A stretch of DNA of 64,000 nt, taken from Lepidodermella squamata. Lineage: Eukaryota; Gastrotricha. Position numbers and translations under genes: made by a program. Location of the stretch: NCBI GenBank assembly GCA_047495785.1, contig JBLDXI010000002.1:1984001-2048000 (forward strand), written 5' to 3'. This document shows, in pieces, positions 55,034 through 64,000 of the stretch (positions are counted from its first letter, which is position 1; each line of letters begins with the position of its first letter). The notes below the pieces were generated by a model, which saw only the letters and a list, made by a program, of their open reading frames with translations, made no database searches and was not told the origin of the DNA.

Positions 55034-55780
55034 TATTTACCCGTGAAAAATGTTGTCGATTATTTATTTCTGCGGTTGTTAATCTTATTGATTGATTTAC
55101 TGATGAGGCCTAAAATAAAATCTTAAATTTCGACTTATTAATCATTAAAAGAAATTGGAGTTTATTGCGGTGACCTAGTTATTTATAAGAGTTTTTTAGA
55201 TTATATTTAGCTGAATATAGCTCTTTTCGAATTTTCTAAAACTCGCAACCCTTTTTAATTGGGATTCTTCAATTTAATTTTACCAAAATTTAGAATTAAT
55301 TTCATCTACTTCTGAATATTGCCAAGACCGCTACATAATTCAGTATATCATTCGAATCCAAAAATATAAAATAATTCCGAGTTTTTTTCCAATTTCAAGA
55401 CTTTGTTAAAAACTTTTGTTAAAAACTTCAGTTTTCCTTAAAAGTCCCGCTCAAAGACTTGAACAGGATCCCGCACACCCTTATCATATTTTTGTTTTTC
55501 TTGGAGGATATTCGATATAAACCACGTGTTTGCATTCACGTCATCGTCTTTTTCAGTGATAATTAATTTTCGCCTACCAGGTACGTTTTTTTTATTCATA
55601 AGGTGTATCTTTTGACCGATCTCAAGGGCCTGTTAAAATTACTACCTTTTCACCGCATCGAGTAGTTTATAATAATTTAGCCCAAAACGCACGTTCTGCA
55701 GAAACGATGAGAGCTGCAAAATAATTGACGATTTTGGTTCAGTTTTTTTCCGCCCATTTTAATTCATTTAAAAAAACTGG
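55034..55780. other. Intergenic, no gene seen
   Basis: AT-rich. It may contain an unrecognised first exon of the following gene (an ATG lies at about 55707). No other structure noticed. Confidence 0.4.
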
Positions 55781-56235
55781 CGACTAATATTGAGCAAAAT
55801 CCCCGACCGAGCAGTGCTAAGCCGCTGCCTGGTTCGGATCTACACAAAAAGCTGACTATATCCACGAGTAAGAAAGTCGTAGAAAATCCACCACCGAAGC
55901 CGGTTGAATTCGCTGAAGGCTGGTCCTCGAGGCTTCGCCGGGCAAAAACGGCACATCCTCAGCATAGAAGGATCTTCCAAATGCCAGCAACAATTCCGGA
56001 ATCAGGCCAATTGACAGTCGTCGAGCAGCCTAGAAGAAGAAGCCGCGACGAAAGCAGTTGTCAAAACGCCAGTGAAGAAATGATGCGGAAATCCGAGGAA
56101 GAAATCAGCCGAAAATCAGCTCGGCCTAAATCAGCAGCTGTTCGGCTGCCTTCATTTTTGACTAATGACTGCGATGATGACGCTTTCACAAGCAGACGCA
56201 AATCTTTCATAGTTGTATCTATGTTTAACAAATAA
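55781..56235 (+). CDS. Small basic protein, partial model
   Basis: An open coding stretch ending at the stop near 56235. It reads RPSSAKPLPGSDLHKK early, then PKPVEFAEGWSSRLRR, then a charged Arg/Glu/Ser-rich part (EEMMRKSEEEISRKS), and ends RRKSFIVVSMFNK. The first in-frame ATG of the visible frame is at 55981, but protein-like sequence continues upstream, so an upstream first exon is expected and was not found. No domain recognised. The tail has a possible phosphorylation site (RRKSF). Confidence 0.45.
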
Positions 56236-56871
56236 TAATAATGAATAAAAAGTGCGCAGCAATATTATCAAGCCTTTAACCTGGTTGGATATGCTAGAAA
56301 AAAATGTATAAATTTTAATATCCGACGGTGAACGAGGTTCACAGACGAAACGATCGATATGAGCATTCTTTTAGAGGGTGCAACTTTACCACCGCACGAC
56401 ATGATCGATCTGCAGGCCAGATGAGGTACACAACGTTCAGAGATCGTGGTTTATTAGCTGATGATACTTTATTACGAATGACATTTCGTTCGAAACTTGC
56501 GAACTGTTGTGGGGATGGAGAAGATATGCATAACATTCACAAAGCATGATCAATGTTCGTGCATTTACTTGTATTAATACTTATTTCGCAGTTTCAAAAA
56601 TTGCATTTTTCCGCCGGATTTCAATTTTCGACAATTAATGTTTAATTATTAAATTAATTATAGATTTTATTCGCGGTGTAATCAGCTCTGGTCAGCTATT
56701 GAAATGCTGTAAGTTTCTCTTTTCGCTGTGATTTGAATGACTAGGTACATTACCAATAAATAGTTGGAATTTTTTAGTTTTTCAGCACCTGGATGGCGAC
56801 AATTTGCTATAAAAGCAAATTTTTGAAATTTAAATTGAAAATCATTTTTCATCTTTCATCTTCTCATTTTT

Positions 56872-57194
56872 GGTTCTATGTCAATTGAGCAAACGAAAAT
56901 TGAGCAACGAAAATAGAGCAAGGGCTTTTGAGCAACGATATTAGAGCAAACGAAATTAGAGCAAAACGACTTCTGAGCAAAACGAGATTAGAGCAAAACG
57001 ACACGAGAGCAAATTTAATAATTAATTGCAGCTGTTACTTATTGTAAATAAAATTTGCTCTCGTGTCGTTTTGCTCTAATTTCGTTTGCTCTCGTGTCGT
57101 TTTGCTCTAATTTCGTTTGCTCTAATATCGTTGCTCAAAAGCCCTTGCTCTATTTTCGTTGCTCAATTTTCGTTTGCTCAATTGGCATAGAACC
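56872..57194. repeat. Foldback built of GAGCAAAACGA-type words
   Basis: The left arm (56872-57017) and right arm (57051-57194) are near-perfect reverse complements, with a 33-bp AT-rich loop. Each arm is itself a string of about nine variant 14-17-bp words beginning gagcaa (gagcaaaacga, gagcaacgatatta, gagcaaacgaaatta). The outer ends are ggttctatg and catagaacc. Confidence 0.92.
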
Positions 57195-57289
57195 TCATTT
57201 TTACACCGGAATCATTAAAAAAAATTTCAAAATTTAAATTGATTGTTTTCGTTAGTTTATTAATTATTTTTCCGTTTTATCATTTTTCG

Positions 57290-57777
57290 TGGTCAGACTT
57301 TTCAGCAGTGACACTTCAGCAAATGATGGTCAAATCAGCAGTGACTTTTCATCAGTGACACCTTGTCAGTAAAAATTCCATAAAAATCGAATTTTTTTAT
57401 TAATTTAAATAATTCTTTTAGACAAGTGAGCAGTGACATTTCAGCAGAGACAAATGAGCAAGTGACACTTCAACAATTTTTATTCATTTATATCGGGCAT
57501 TGAACTTGCACTGTTTAAGCTCAACTTCAATGCAGCGCATAGTCCCCCTGCTGAATACGGTTGAAATTCTGTTGATGAAATGTCCCCGCTGAAATGTCAC
57601 GGCGCAAATGTCACCGAGATAAAGATAATAAATTTGGAAAAATTTAGGATAAATTATCAAAAATCACTGCTGACTTGTCACTGATGATTTGTCACTGCGC
57701 AAATGTCGCAGCTCAACTGTCACTTTTCATTTTACCCTCATTTGCTGAAATGTCACTGCTGGAAAGTCGTACAACCA
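57290..57777. repeat. Foldback built of CAGCAGTGACA-type words
   Basis: The outer arms (about 57290-57330 and 57738-57777) are reverse complements at roughly 85 percent. Inside, variants of cagcagtgacattt recur in direct orientation on the left half, and their complements (aatgtcactgctg) on the right half. Same design as the element 100 bp to its left, but with an unrelated word. Confidence 0.82.
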
Positions 57778-57835
57778 TTTTTTCAATTTTTAATCCATTT
57801 TAATTTAAAAATTCTTTTGAATTTCCATCTTATAG

Positions 57836-58376
57836 TGAAAGGTTCAAATTGCGGAAAAACGCGATTAACATGAGGCCTCGAAGCTCATTATCGTTACCTG
57901 GCCCAGTAATGTCCCCAAGCGTGTCGCCGAGAAAATCGATATTACGATCTCCAGCGACCCCCGAATTGGTGATTGAGGGCAACAACAGCTTACCGCAATC
58001 GCCAACACCCAAGAATGACTGTCCACAGCCACGCGGCCGTGTGTCCTTCGCTGACGATCTGGAAATTGTCAGCAGTTTAGAAAACGTGGCAGACGCGCCA
58101 AAGGACGTCGGGCTCATCCGGCAAAGCTTCAGCCTGTATCACGTGATGACGGCAAAGTTGTACGACAACGACGAACCGGTCGAAGAAGAGCCGAAGAGGC
58201 CGTCGACGCCTGGCAACGAGTTATCAGCGTCGCCTAAACCTCCAACTCCGGTTATCGGGGCATCGAATAAAGTCGGCCCTATGCTGGACGAAGAAAACGG
58301 CCACGTTACAGACGTCGAAAAACCTCTCGGATTTTGCCGCCAATTCTTTTCCACTTTATTTCGAAAAAACAGCTGA
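57836..58376 (+). CDS. Putative PP1-docking protein 1 (SILK and RVxF), last exon
   Basis: The exon starts after an acceptor at about 57835 and ends at the TGA at 58374-58376. It carries KSILR (about 57933), the SILK-type protein phosphatase 1 docking motif, and RGRVSFADD (about 58036), the RVxF motif. Proteins with both motifs are typical PP1 regulatory or targeting subunits that bind the catalytic subunit PP1c. The rest is Pro/Ser-rich and acidic (a disordered linker), ending in a short hydrophobic-basic tail (FCRQFFSTLFRKNS). The first exon with the true start was not found. The motif pair could arise by chance, but the neighbouring gene has it too. Confidence 0.6.
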
Positions 58377-59050
58377 TATATATTTATATACCTGAATTTT
58401 TTCCTCATTTTTATTGGGAAATAAACTAGTCCGGATTCTTAATTTTGTCGAGTTAAATGGGGCTTAAAATATCCGAGACGATCGAGGTTATATATAGGCA
58501 CCTCTACTCCGTAAAAAACGCGCTATCGTCCCAATTCAGGCGTGGTTTGGTGCCCGTATCTCGTTGACGTAATTCAATAAAAGTTTGCGAATATTTTTAT
58601 AACGATAAAAAACTGGTAATAAGTAAGTTTCACTCCCTAATAAAACTAGCCGGCGTGGCGTATTATCACTCTCCGTTCAATTCGATTTTTTTTTATTCCT
58701 CTACTCAGTAGTATAATCAAGATAAAGACAGCGCAGCTAGCTCGCATTTCGACGGCGATGATAGACGTATTGTCGTTTTTTCGGACCAAATTTGAAGCGC
58801 GTCGTCGGAAAGAATTTCCGGCGCAGTGAGGCACTTAATTCCGCGCGTGCTTATGCTACATACATGCTTATGCTACATATATCGAAAATTTCGCATGAGC
58901 ACTGTAAATTTTTATTCGCAGTGGGAAGACGATTTTATACCAATTTTTTTCTTAACTGATTTTGCTTCAATAAAAGATAACTGGTGTCTTTTCACATGGC
59001 AGTTAACAACAACATTGCGGCTGGTTCGAATTTTTTGAGGAATTTTGAAA
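58377..59050. other. Spacer, no gene seen
   Basis: Between the two SILK/RVxF genes. It should contain the 5' end of the second gene. No protein-like exon was confidently found; an ATG near 58893 is one candidate start. Confidence 0.4.
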
Positions 59051-59074
59051 TTTATTTTAGAGTTCATTTTTCCA

Positions 59075-59713
59075 GCTCGGGCTGCTTACCACCAATGCGT
59101 TAACGGGCCTCCGAGCCCTTTAGCTGTCAATAACAGCAACAACGGAACTAATCAAAATGACGATAAAAAGCCGCCAATTAAGTCGATTCTACGAACCGAG
59201 GGCCGGAAAATGTCGCAGAATGGGTCTTTTTCGAACCCTATTAACGGGTTATCGCCTACTCGGAGCCAATTTGCCGCGTCGAGAATTCACAGCCTCGACG
59301 CTGGCGAGTCGCCGCGTCTTGTCGACGTTGGCACGAATTCAGCGCCTCGAGTCAGCTTTTCGGACGTTGTCTCAGAGTTGGAGGACAACACCCGGTACCA
59401 GCGTAGTAGCCACAGCCGCCTGAAATTTACGTTCAGCGGCGAGCGGCTGGCAGCGACCCTCGGTCTGGCTGGGTTCCATTCAAGCCACCGCTCGAAGCCT
59501 TCGATGGATCCGAACAAGGAGGGCCCGGCAAAAGGTCGGATGGTTAATAGATCCGAGAGCTTCGATAGCCATCGTCATAGAGATTCCGGTAGCAGTAACG
59601 GGGGTCGAACGTCTCTATTCAAAAGCTTCCTCGGCTCCAAAATCTTTCACTCAACATCGCATAATCACTTGGACGAGGATAAAACTAGCGGCGATTGTGT
59701 GACAACAAAATAG
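59075..59713 (+). CDS. Putative PP1-docking protein 2 (SILK and RVxF), last exon
   Basis: The coding stretch begins after a TTCCAG acceptor (about 59074) and ends at 59713. It has KSILRTEG (about 59178) and APRVSFSD (about 59345), the same SILK then RVxF order as the gene 1 kb to the left, about 50 residues apart. The remainder is Ser/Asn/Gly/His-rich, with RSESFDS and a C-terminal FKSFLGSKIF segment. Likely a disordered PP1 regulatory protein and a tandem paralogue of the previous gene, although identity outside the motifs is low. The first exon was not identified. Confidence 0.6.
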   Translation, partial: ARAAYHQCVNGPPSPLAVNNSNNGTNQNDDKKPPIKSILRTEGRKMSQNGSFSNPINGLSPTRSQFAASRIHSLDAGESPRLVDVGTNSAPRVSFSDVVSELEDNTRYQRSSHSRLKFTFSGERLAATLGLAGFHSSHRSKPSMDPNKEGPAKGRMVNRSESFDSHRHRDSGSSNGGRTSLFKSFLGSKIFHSTSHNHLDEDKTSGDCVTTK

Positions 59714-59919
59714 TAGATAAATAGTGGGTTTCCAACTTCGTGAAATAAATCAAAGACAGGCTAATAAAGTGACCCAAACTAAACATGTTTGCACGTACGG
59801 GAGTCGTAAGGTGACAAATTCATCAAGAAAAAAAACGCTAGGTGTGAATTAGGAAAGTAATCGTATTTCACGCTCCAGTGGCCAGAATGCTTGACAAACT
59901 TTGCCCAAGCATTTGAAGT

Positions 59920-61188
59920 TTGAAGCTGATGAATAATTATCAACCGCCTGCGCTGTTTTCAGCAATTTTTCTTGCAATATGTGTTTTCCTCTCTATTTAC
60001 CATATTCATCAGCTGAAAATAGATACCGGGGTGTTGTTTTCAGCTCTTAATGGTAGGGTGAGTCATCGCCACGAGATTGAATTGCCATCTGCTGGGCCTA
60101 AAATTATTCTGCTATGGACGCACTGGTTCAGAGATCCTTCTTGGACCGAATTCTTCTCCCTTAACAATTACAGCCCATTCTGGCCGGCTACGAATGATCC
60201 GAGAAAAATGTGCCTAGTAACAACAAATCGAGCTCTTCTTCCTTCAGCTTCAGGCCTCGTATTCAGCAGTGTTGATTTTAACTCGGCTGATGTTCCAAAA
60301 CAGCGATTTTCCAACCAAATTTGGACATTTCTTTCCCTTGAATCTCCTCTAAATAATCATCTGAGACCAGACGAAGCTTTTACTGTTGATCGCCTAAGAT
60401 TCAATTGGACTATGACTTATAGACCAGATTCAGACGTTTGGTTTCCTTACGGCAAGCTTATTAAGCGAAATTCATCGCTATCGAAGTTCGAAAAGCAAGC
60501 AATAGATGACAGGATTCGAAATGTTACCTCGAAACGACCAATCGATGCCTATTGGATGACATCGAATTGCGGGACTCAAAGCAAGCGAGAGGTGTTATTC
60601 AGCCTTTTGGAAAGCTTCAATTTTCTAAAATTAGAAAAATGGGGAGGTTGCGGTAACTCATCGCGAACGAGGCCGGAAGATCACTGGCAAAAGCTGGGTC
60701 CTGAACCTTTTTTCACGCAATATCGATTCTACTTCAGCTTCGAAAATTCTCTATGCGATGACTACATGACTGAAAAGGCCTACAGTGGCTACTACGCGAG
60801 TTTGAAGTATGGCCTAATTCCCGTTGTCTACAACTCGGCCAAAGTCAAGAAGTTACTACCTGCCGGGTCCTATATCGACGTAATGAATTTCACCAGTGCC
60901 GAGCAGCTAGCTAAGTATCTTCATCAAGTATCGAATTATCCACCTGAAAAGCTGGCTGCGTTCTATAATTGGCAATACGATTATGAGCTAGTTTACAACG
61001 AGGCGAATGGTTTCTTCCAGGGAAATTACCCGTTAAAATTTGGCTGGTCAACTCTATGCGAACGACTTTGGGAGAGTAACAACACTTCCAGAACAATAAC
61101 CGACATTCGGAAAGAGCTTGGCAGTTGCCATCCACCGCCCTCTTTCATCCAAAATCAGACAAATTTATTTTATGGTCGGCTGATGTAA
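59920..61188 (+). CDS. Alpha-1,3-fucosyltransferase (GT10)
   Basis: Intronless, 422 aa. Type II membrane protein with an N-terminal anchor (FSAIFLAICVFLSIYHIH). GT10 features: RFNWTMTYRPDSDVWFPYG, SNCGTQSKREVLFSLLE, and the donor-binding motif YFSFENSLCDDYMTEKAYSGYYASLKYGLIPVVY. This fits enzymes that move fucose from GDP-fucose in alpha-1,3 linkage onto GlcNAc of N-glycans or Lewis-type structures in the Golgi. Several N-glycosylation sites are present. Size is typical of the family. The last 24 bp (61165-61188) overlap the end of the opposite-strand gene. Core or Lewis type cannot be told from the sequence. Confidence 0.88.
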   Translation: MKLMNNYQPPALFSAIFLAICVFLSIYHIHQLKIDTGVLFSALNGRVSHRHEIELPSAGPKIILLWTHWFRDPSWTEFFSLNNYSPFWPATNDPRKMCLVTTNRALLPSASGLVFSSVDFNSADVPKQRFSNQIWTFLSLESPLNNHLRPDEAFTVDRLRFNWTMTYRPDSDVWFPYGKLIKRNSSLSKFEKQAIDDRIRNVTSKRPIDAYWMTSNCGTQSKREVLFSLLESFNFLKLEKWGGCGNSSRTRPEDHWQKLGPEPFFTQYRFYFSFENSLCDDYMTEKAYSGYYASLKYGLIPVVYNSAKVKKLLPAGSYIDVMNFTSAEQLAKYLHQVSNYPPEKLAAFYNWQYDYELVYNEANGFFQGNYPLKFGWSTLCERLWESNNTSRTITDIRKELGSCHPPPSFIQNQTNLFYGRLM

Positions 61189-62612
61189 ATAAAGTTTTGT
61201 ATTAGGGACCTTTCTCATATCACTCATTTGTTTGTAAATTTGGCTAATTTGAGGTAGCTCGACGCCCATCAGGGACACATAGTCCCGCCAGTACTCTGTC
61301 ACATTGAAACCCGGTCCGACTAAGAGTTGAGCCAATTCTTCCAGTGCCATGAAACTCTGACTTGAATGCCCAGGTAACGGACAGTGGGCATCATGAGCCT
61401 TTAACCACTCTGCTTCGGGCATATGAACTGGCCAACCGACGCGATCCCACCTCAATCTCTGGCCGGTGAAGTCTGACCGGCGGCATGAGGCGTTATTTCC
61501 GATGAGCCAGTGATGTAAATGAATTGAAATCAGTTGTTGGTCGAAAAACCATTCATCACTAGGACCTCGTCGAGCTTTAATTGGTAAATGATTAAAATTG
61601 CTCATTATTCCAGCTTTTATCCTCTCCACTGGGTTGGAATCATTCGATATCGTTCTAAGGGTGGAAAAATATAAAAAGATAATGAGAAAATTGGGGGCAA
61701 AATATTCGAAATAAATGTTCAATTTTTCGGTTAACCAGAGAAATTTAAAAGAAAATTATTTAAATTTTGAAACATTTAAGAATTTAAAAATTTGAATTTC
61801 AAGTTTCAAATTTCAAATGTATTTTAATTTTTTTTTAATTTGTTCAATTATTGCTATTGTCTTACCGGTAGTTCATAACTGAGTGCCAAGTTGAAACTCT
61901 CATTCCGACATTTGACAAAGCGACCATGGCTGAAAATTTAGATTCTAAGAATAATCATTAAATTGAAATTTTACGACATACGAATGCTTTCGCCTCTGTG
62001 GATGAATGGCGCACAGCAAAAGCCATTAGTGAGTCTTACATCGAATTTCGCCTCGGGTAAATCGTAAAAGTCAGCAATAGGAAACAAGTCGGCATCGCTA
62101 GTAACTAGATACAGATCCGGGTCGTGCGAGAACGGCTCGATATCTGCAACGAAAATTCTACCGATTTGAGCGAAACCGGTTTTCAGGTCATCCGGAACCG
62201 GCAGGAAAATCACGGTAACACCGCCGAGGTTTTGTAGCGTTTCGTAAACGAAATTGAGGTGATGGCCAGATTGTAGCCAGGGTGAGTCATCGCCGGCTAT
62301 GATAACTGCGGCTTCAAAGCCGAGCCGTCGCCAGGCTAGGGCAGTGATAGGAAGATAGAAGGCGTATGAGCATTCTGAATCCCCAGCCGCGCATCTTTGA
62401 TTATCGACTGACGGCGTTGAGGCGGCTATTACGGCGACTTTTCGCCTCGTTTGGCCGCGGGATGGATCTTCGCAACTTAGTGGAGGATCTTTATAGCTTC
62501 TCAAGGCCTCTTTATCGTGGTAGCGCCTTTGGAAAACCACATTCGAAGCAAGGTAAATTATGGCAAAAAATGATGAAATAAGAATTGCTACAGCTAAATT
62601 ACGGCGTAACAT
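61165..62612 (-). CDS. Putative type II membrane glycosyltransferase-like protein A
   Basis: Reads from 62612: a hydrophobic anchor (VAILISSFFAIIYLASNVVF), then a luminal domain with CSYAFYLPITALAWRRLGF, DDSPWL, and YLVTSDADLFPI, whose SDAD is a plausible metal- and nucleotide-sugar-binding DxD motif. Exons: 62612 to about 61978, about 61925-61867 (VALSNVGMRVSTWHSVMNY), and about 61655-61165. The C-terminal part has RWDRVGWP and HDAHCPLPGH. The next gene on its right is a clear paralogue. No CAZy family could be named. The Golgi-type topology and the DxD favour a glycosyltransferase role, but this is inference. Convergent overlap of 24 bp with the fucosyltransferase coding end. Confidence 0.6.
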
Positions 62613-62789
62613 ATTTTAACAATTTTATAGCATTCATGTTGCTATCTGGTATGCCGCTGAGGCTTAAGATTATAACAGGCGCAATTGTTGGCATAAGAGC
62701 AGCTTTGTAGGAGCTGCACTGTAATATTCCGCTTTTTACACTCAAGTCGAAAAGTAGCGCGCGAACAATAGAAATTCAAACGCTTTATT

Positions 62790-64000
62790 TCAGGAGCCCA
62801 AATCTGGTTCGTGTAAATAATTGAACTTCGTTAAACGTTCGCTATGAATCGCCCTCAATTGATCGATCACTTGACTGATATTAGGAACTTGGGCTCCCAT
62901 TCTCGTCATGAATTCGTGCCAATAAGTTGTCACGTTGAACGTCGGCCCGGTGATTAATTGAGCCAGTTGTTCGAGATTCAAAAAGTTCTTCAGCGTGTGA
63001 CCAGGTAAAGGGCAATGGGCATCGTGCACCCTGAGCCATTCAGACTCTATTTGGTGGCTCGGCCAGCCGACTCGGTCCCAACGAAACTTTTTGCCTGCCT
63101 CAGAACGCCTGCAGATCGATTTTTGAGCATGTCGGTAGAGCTGGATAGAAATCAGGGATTGATCCATGAACCATGAGGCAGAGGGCCCCCGAGTCACATT
63201 GACCGGTAGACCTTCGTATTCGGCTAAAATAGCCGCCTTAATCCGCTCGACAGGGTCAGTATTATTAGAAGTCTGCCTAATATTTTAAAATTTGGTCCCT
63301 TGTTGGTGCGAAGAGTTTCGAAATAAACCTGTAATTCATAACGGAATGCCAAGTAGAAACTCGCATGCCAACATTTGACAACGCAACCATAGCTAGAACC
63401 AACAAGTTATATACAGACATGCATAAAAAATCCTTACGAATTTGGTGTCCTCTGTGGTAAAATGGTTCGCAGCAATGACTACCAGTCAGTCGAATATCGA
63501 AATTTCTCGCCGGAAGCGAGAAAATATCGGTGATAGGAAAAAGGTCTGCATCGCTAGTGACCAGGTAGGTGTCCGGTTCCGAAGCTAATGGCTCCATATC
63601 GGCCGCGTAAAGTCTCCCGACTTGCGCTATACCCACCTTAAGCGACTCACTCGATGGCAGGAATATGACTGTCACATTCCCAATAGCGAGCAGGGTGTTG
63701 TAAACGAAATTCAGGTGGCTACCGGGCTCGAGCCATGGATTCCGCTCTCCAGCAATTAAAACTGTAGTGCCGTAGCCGAGTCGCCGCCAGGCCAAAGCAG
63801 TTAGAGGTAGGTAAAATGCATAGGAACATTGTGAATTGCCTTCCGCGCACTTTTCGTTGCTAATCGAAGGTGTTGTAGCTGAAATAACGGCAACTTTCTT
63901 TAACGGTGGCTTTCGTTGGTAGGCGCAGCTAGGAATCGGCTCGGTATAGAAGTACAGTATGTCCGATGTCTTATCGAGTGTGAAGAAATTCAGTTTCGAA
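62790..64000 (-). CDS. Putative glycosyltransferase-like protein B (cut by window edge)
   Basis: Paralogue of gene A, in the same orientation and directly upstream. The 5' end, with the anchor, lies beyond 64000. Visible blocks: KKVAVISATTPSI, CSYAFYLPLTALAWRRLGYG, YLVTSDADLFPITDIF (DxD-like), the short exon VALSNVGMRVSTWHSVMNY, then RWDRVGWP, HDAHCPLPGH and the stop at 62790. Cysteine pairs (ShCCEPF) and intron positions match gene A, so the two are a tandem duplication. The same caution about function applies. Confidence 0.6.

Larger units (their letters stand above)
56236..57835. other. Intergenic with two large foldbacks
   Basis: No supported gene. It holds the word-repeat foldbacks at 56872-57194 and 57290-57777, which together make up half of the stretch. 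The upstream exon of the following gene may lie here. Confidence 0.5.

Noticed and set aside
56328-56549. 73-codon plus-strand frame
   Set aside because: No domain, and it overlaps an opposite frame of similar length; unlikely to be coding.
57055-57237. 60-codon frame in the foldback
   Set aside because: Made of the repeated word translated in one frame; it reflects the repeat, not a protein.

Overview
The window is metazoan nuclear DNA. The genes are multi-exon, with mostly short introns (about 45-60 bp) ending in a TTTCAG-like acceptor. They encode typically animal products: a CUB-domain receptor tyrosine kinase, a homeodomain protein, sushi and galaxin-like secreted proteins, and Golgi glycosyltransferases. 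Short introns, the acceptor consensus and AT-rich spacers fit a nematode best, but the sequence alone does not fix the phylum. All gene models below were spliced by eye from reading frames and GT/AG sites.

Layout. 0.8-4.4 kb: a four-CUB receptor tyrosine kinase (-). 5-17 kb: three galaxin-like cysteine-rich secreted genes, with a divergent beta-1,4-galactosyltransferase-like gene and a small secreted cysteine-containing gene between them. 18.5-35.8 kb: a family with no recognised homologue (Q/Y/P-rich N-terminus, Cys/His middle, conserved C-terminal domain) in one complete copy, one truncated copy, and one copy split by a 9.2 kb insertion in intron 1. 37.8-42.8 kb: four small secreted proteins, three with Ala/Gly-rich helices plus Gln/Lys/Glu-rich helices and one with a ParB-like fold signature. 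43-48 kb: two ankyrin-repeat genes, a GT6-type glycosyltransferase and a NEK-like kinase. 49.6-52.4 kb: a sushi plus beta-propeller protein. 53-60 kb: a homeobox gene and small proteins, two of which carry SILK and RVxF phosphatase-1 docking motifs. 59.9-64 kb: an alpha-1,3-fucosyltransferase and two paralogous putative type II membrane glycosyltransferases.

Main discovery. Positions 26102-35305 form a 9.2 kb element with near-identical terminal inverted repeats of about 160 bp, in an intron that is about 59 bp long in the paralogue. Its left half carries a ten-exon gene with no frame break (752 aa). The C-terminal two thirds reproduce the RAG1/Transib catalytic layout: D319, D399, CxxC 417/420, HxxxxH 653/658 and E682. 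Its right half carries a 515-aa kleisin (Rad21/Rec8-like cohesin subunit) with recognisable N- and C-terminal SMC-binding domains, and three small unknown genes lie between. A RAG1-like DNA transposon carrying a cohesin kleisin is, to my knowledge, undescribed.

The region is also rich in foldback elements: a perfect 75-bp-arm palindrome at 52.5 kb, two adjacent hairpins built from repeated short words at 56.9-57.8 kb, and smaller ones near 19.5, 20.0, 22.7, 24.1 and 36.6 kb.
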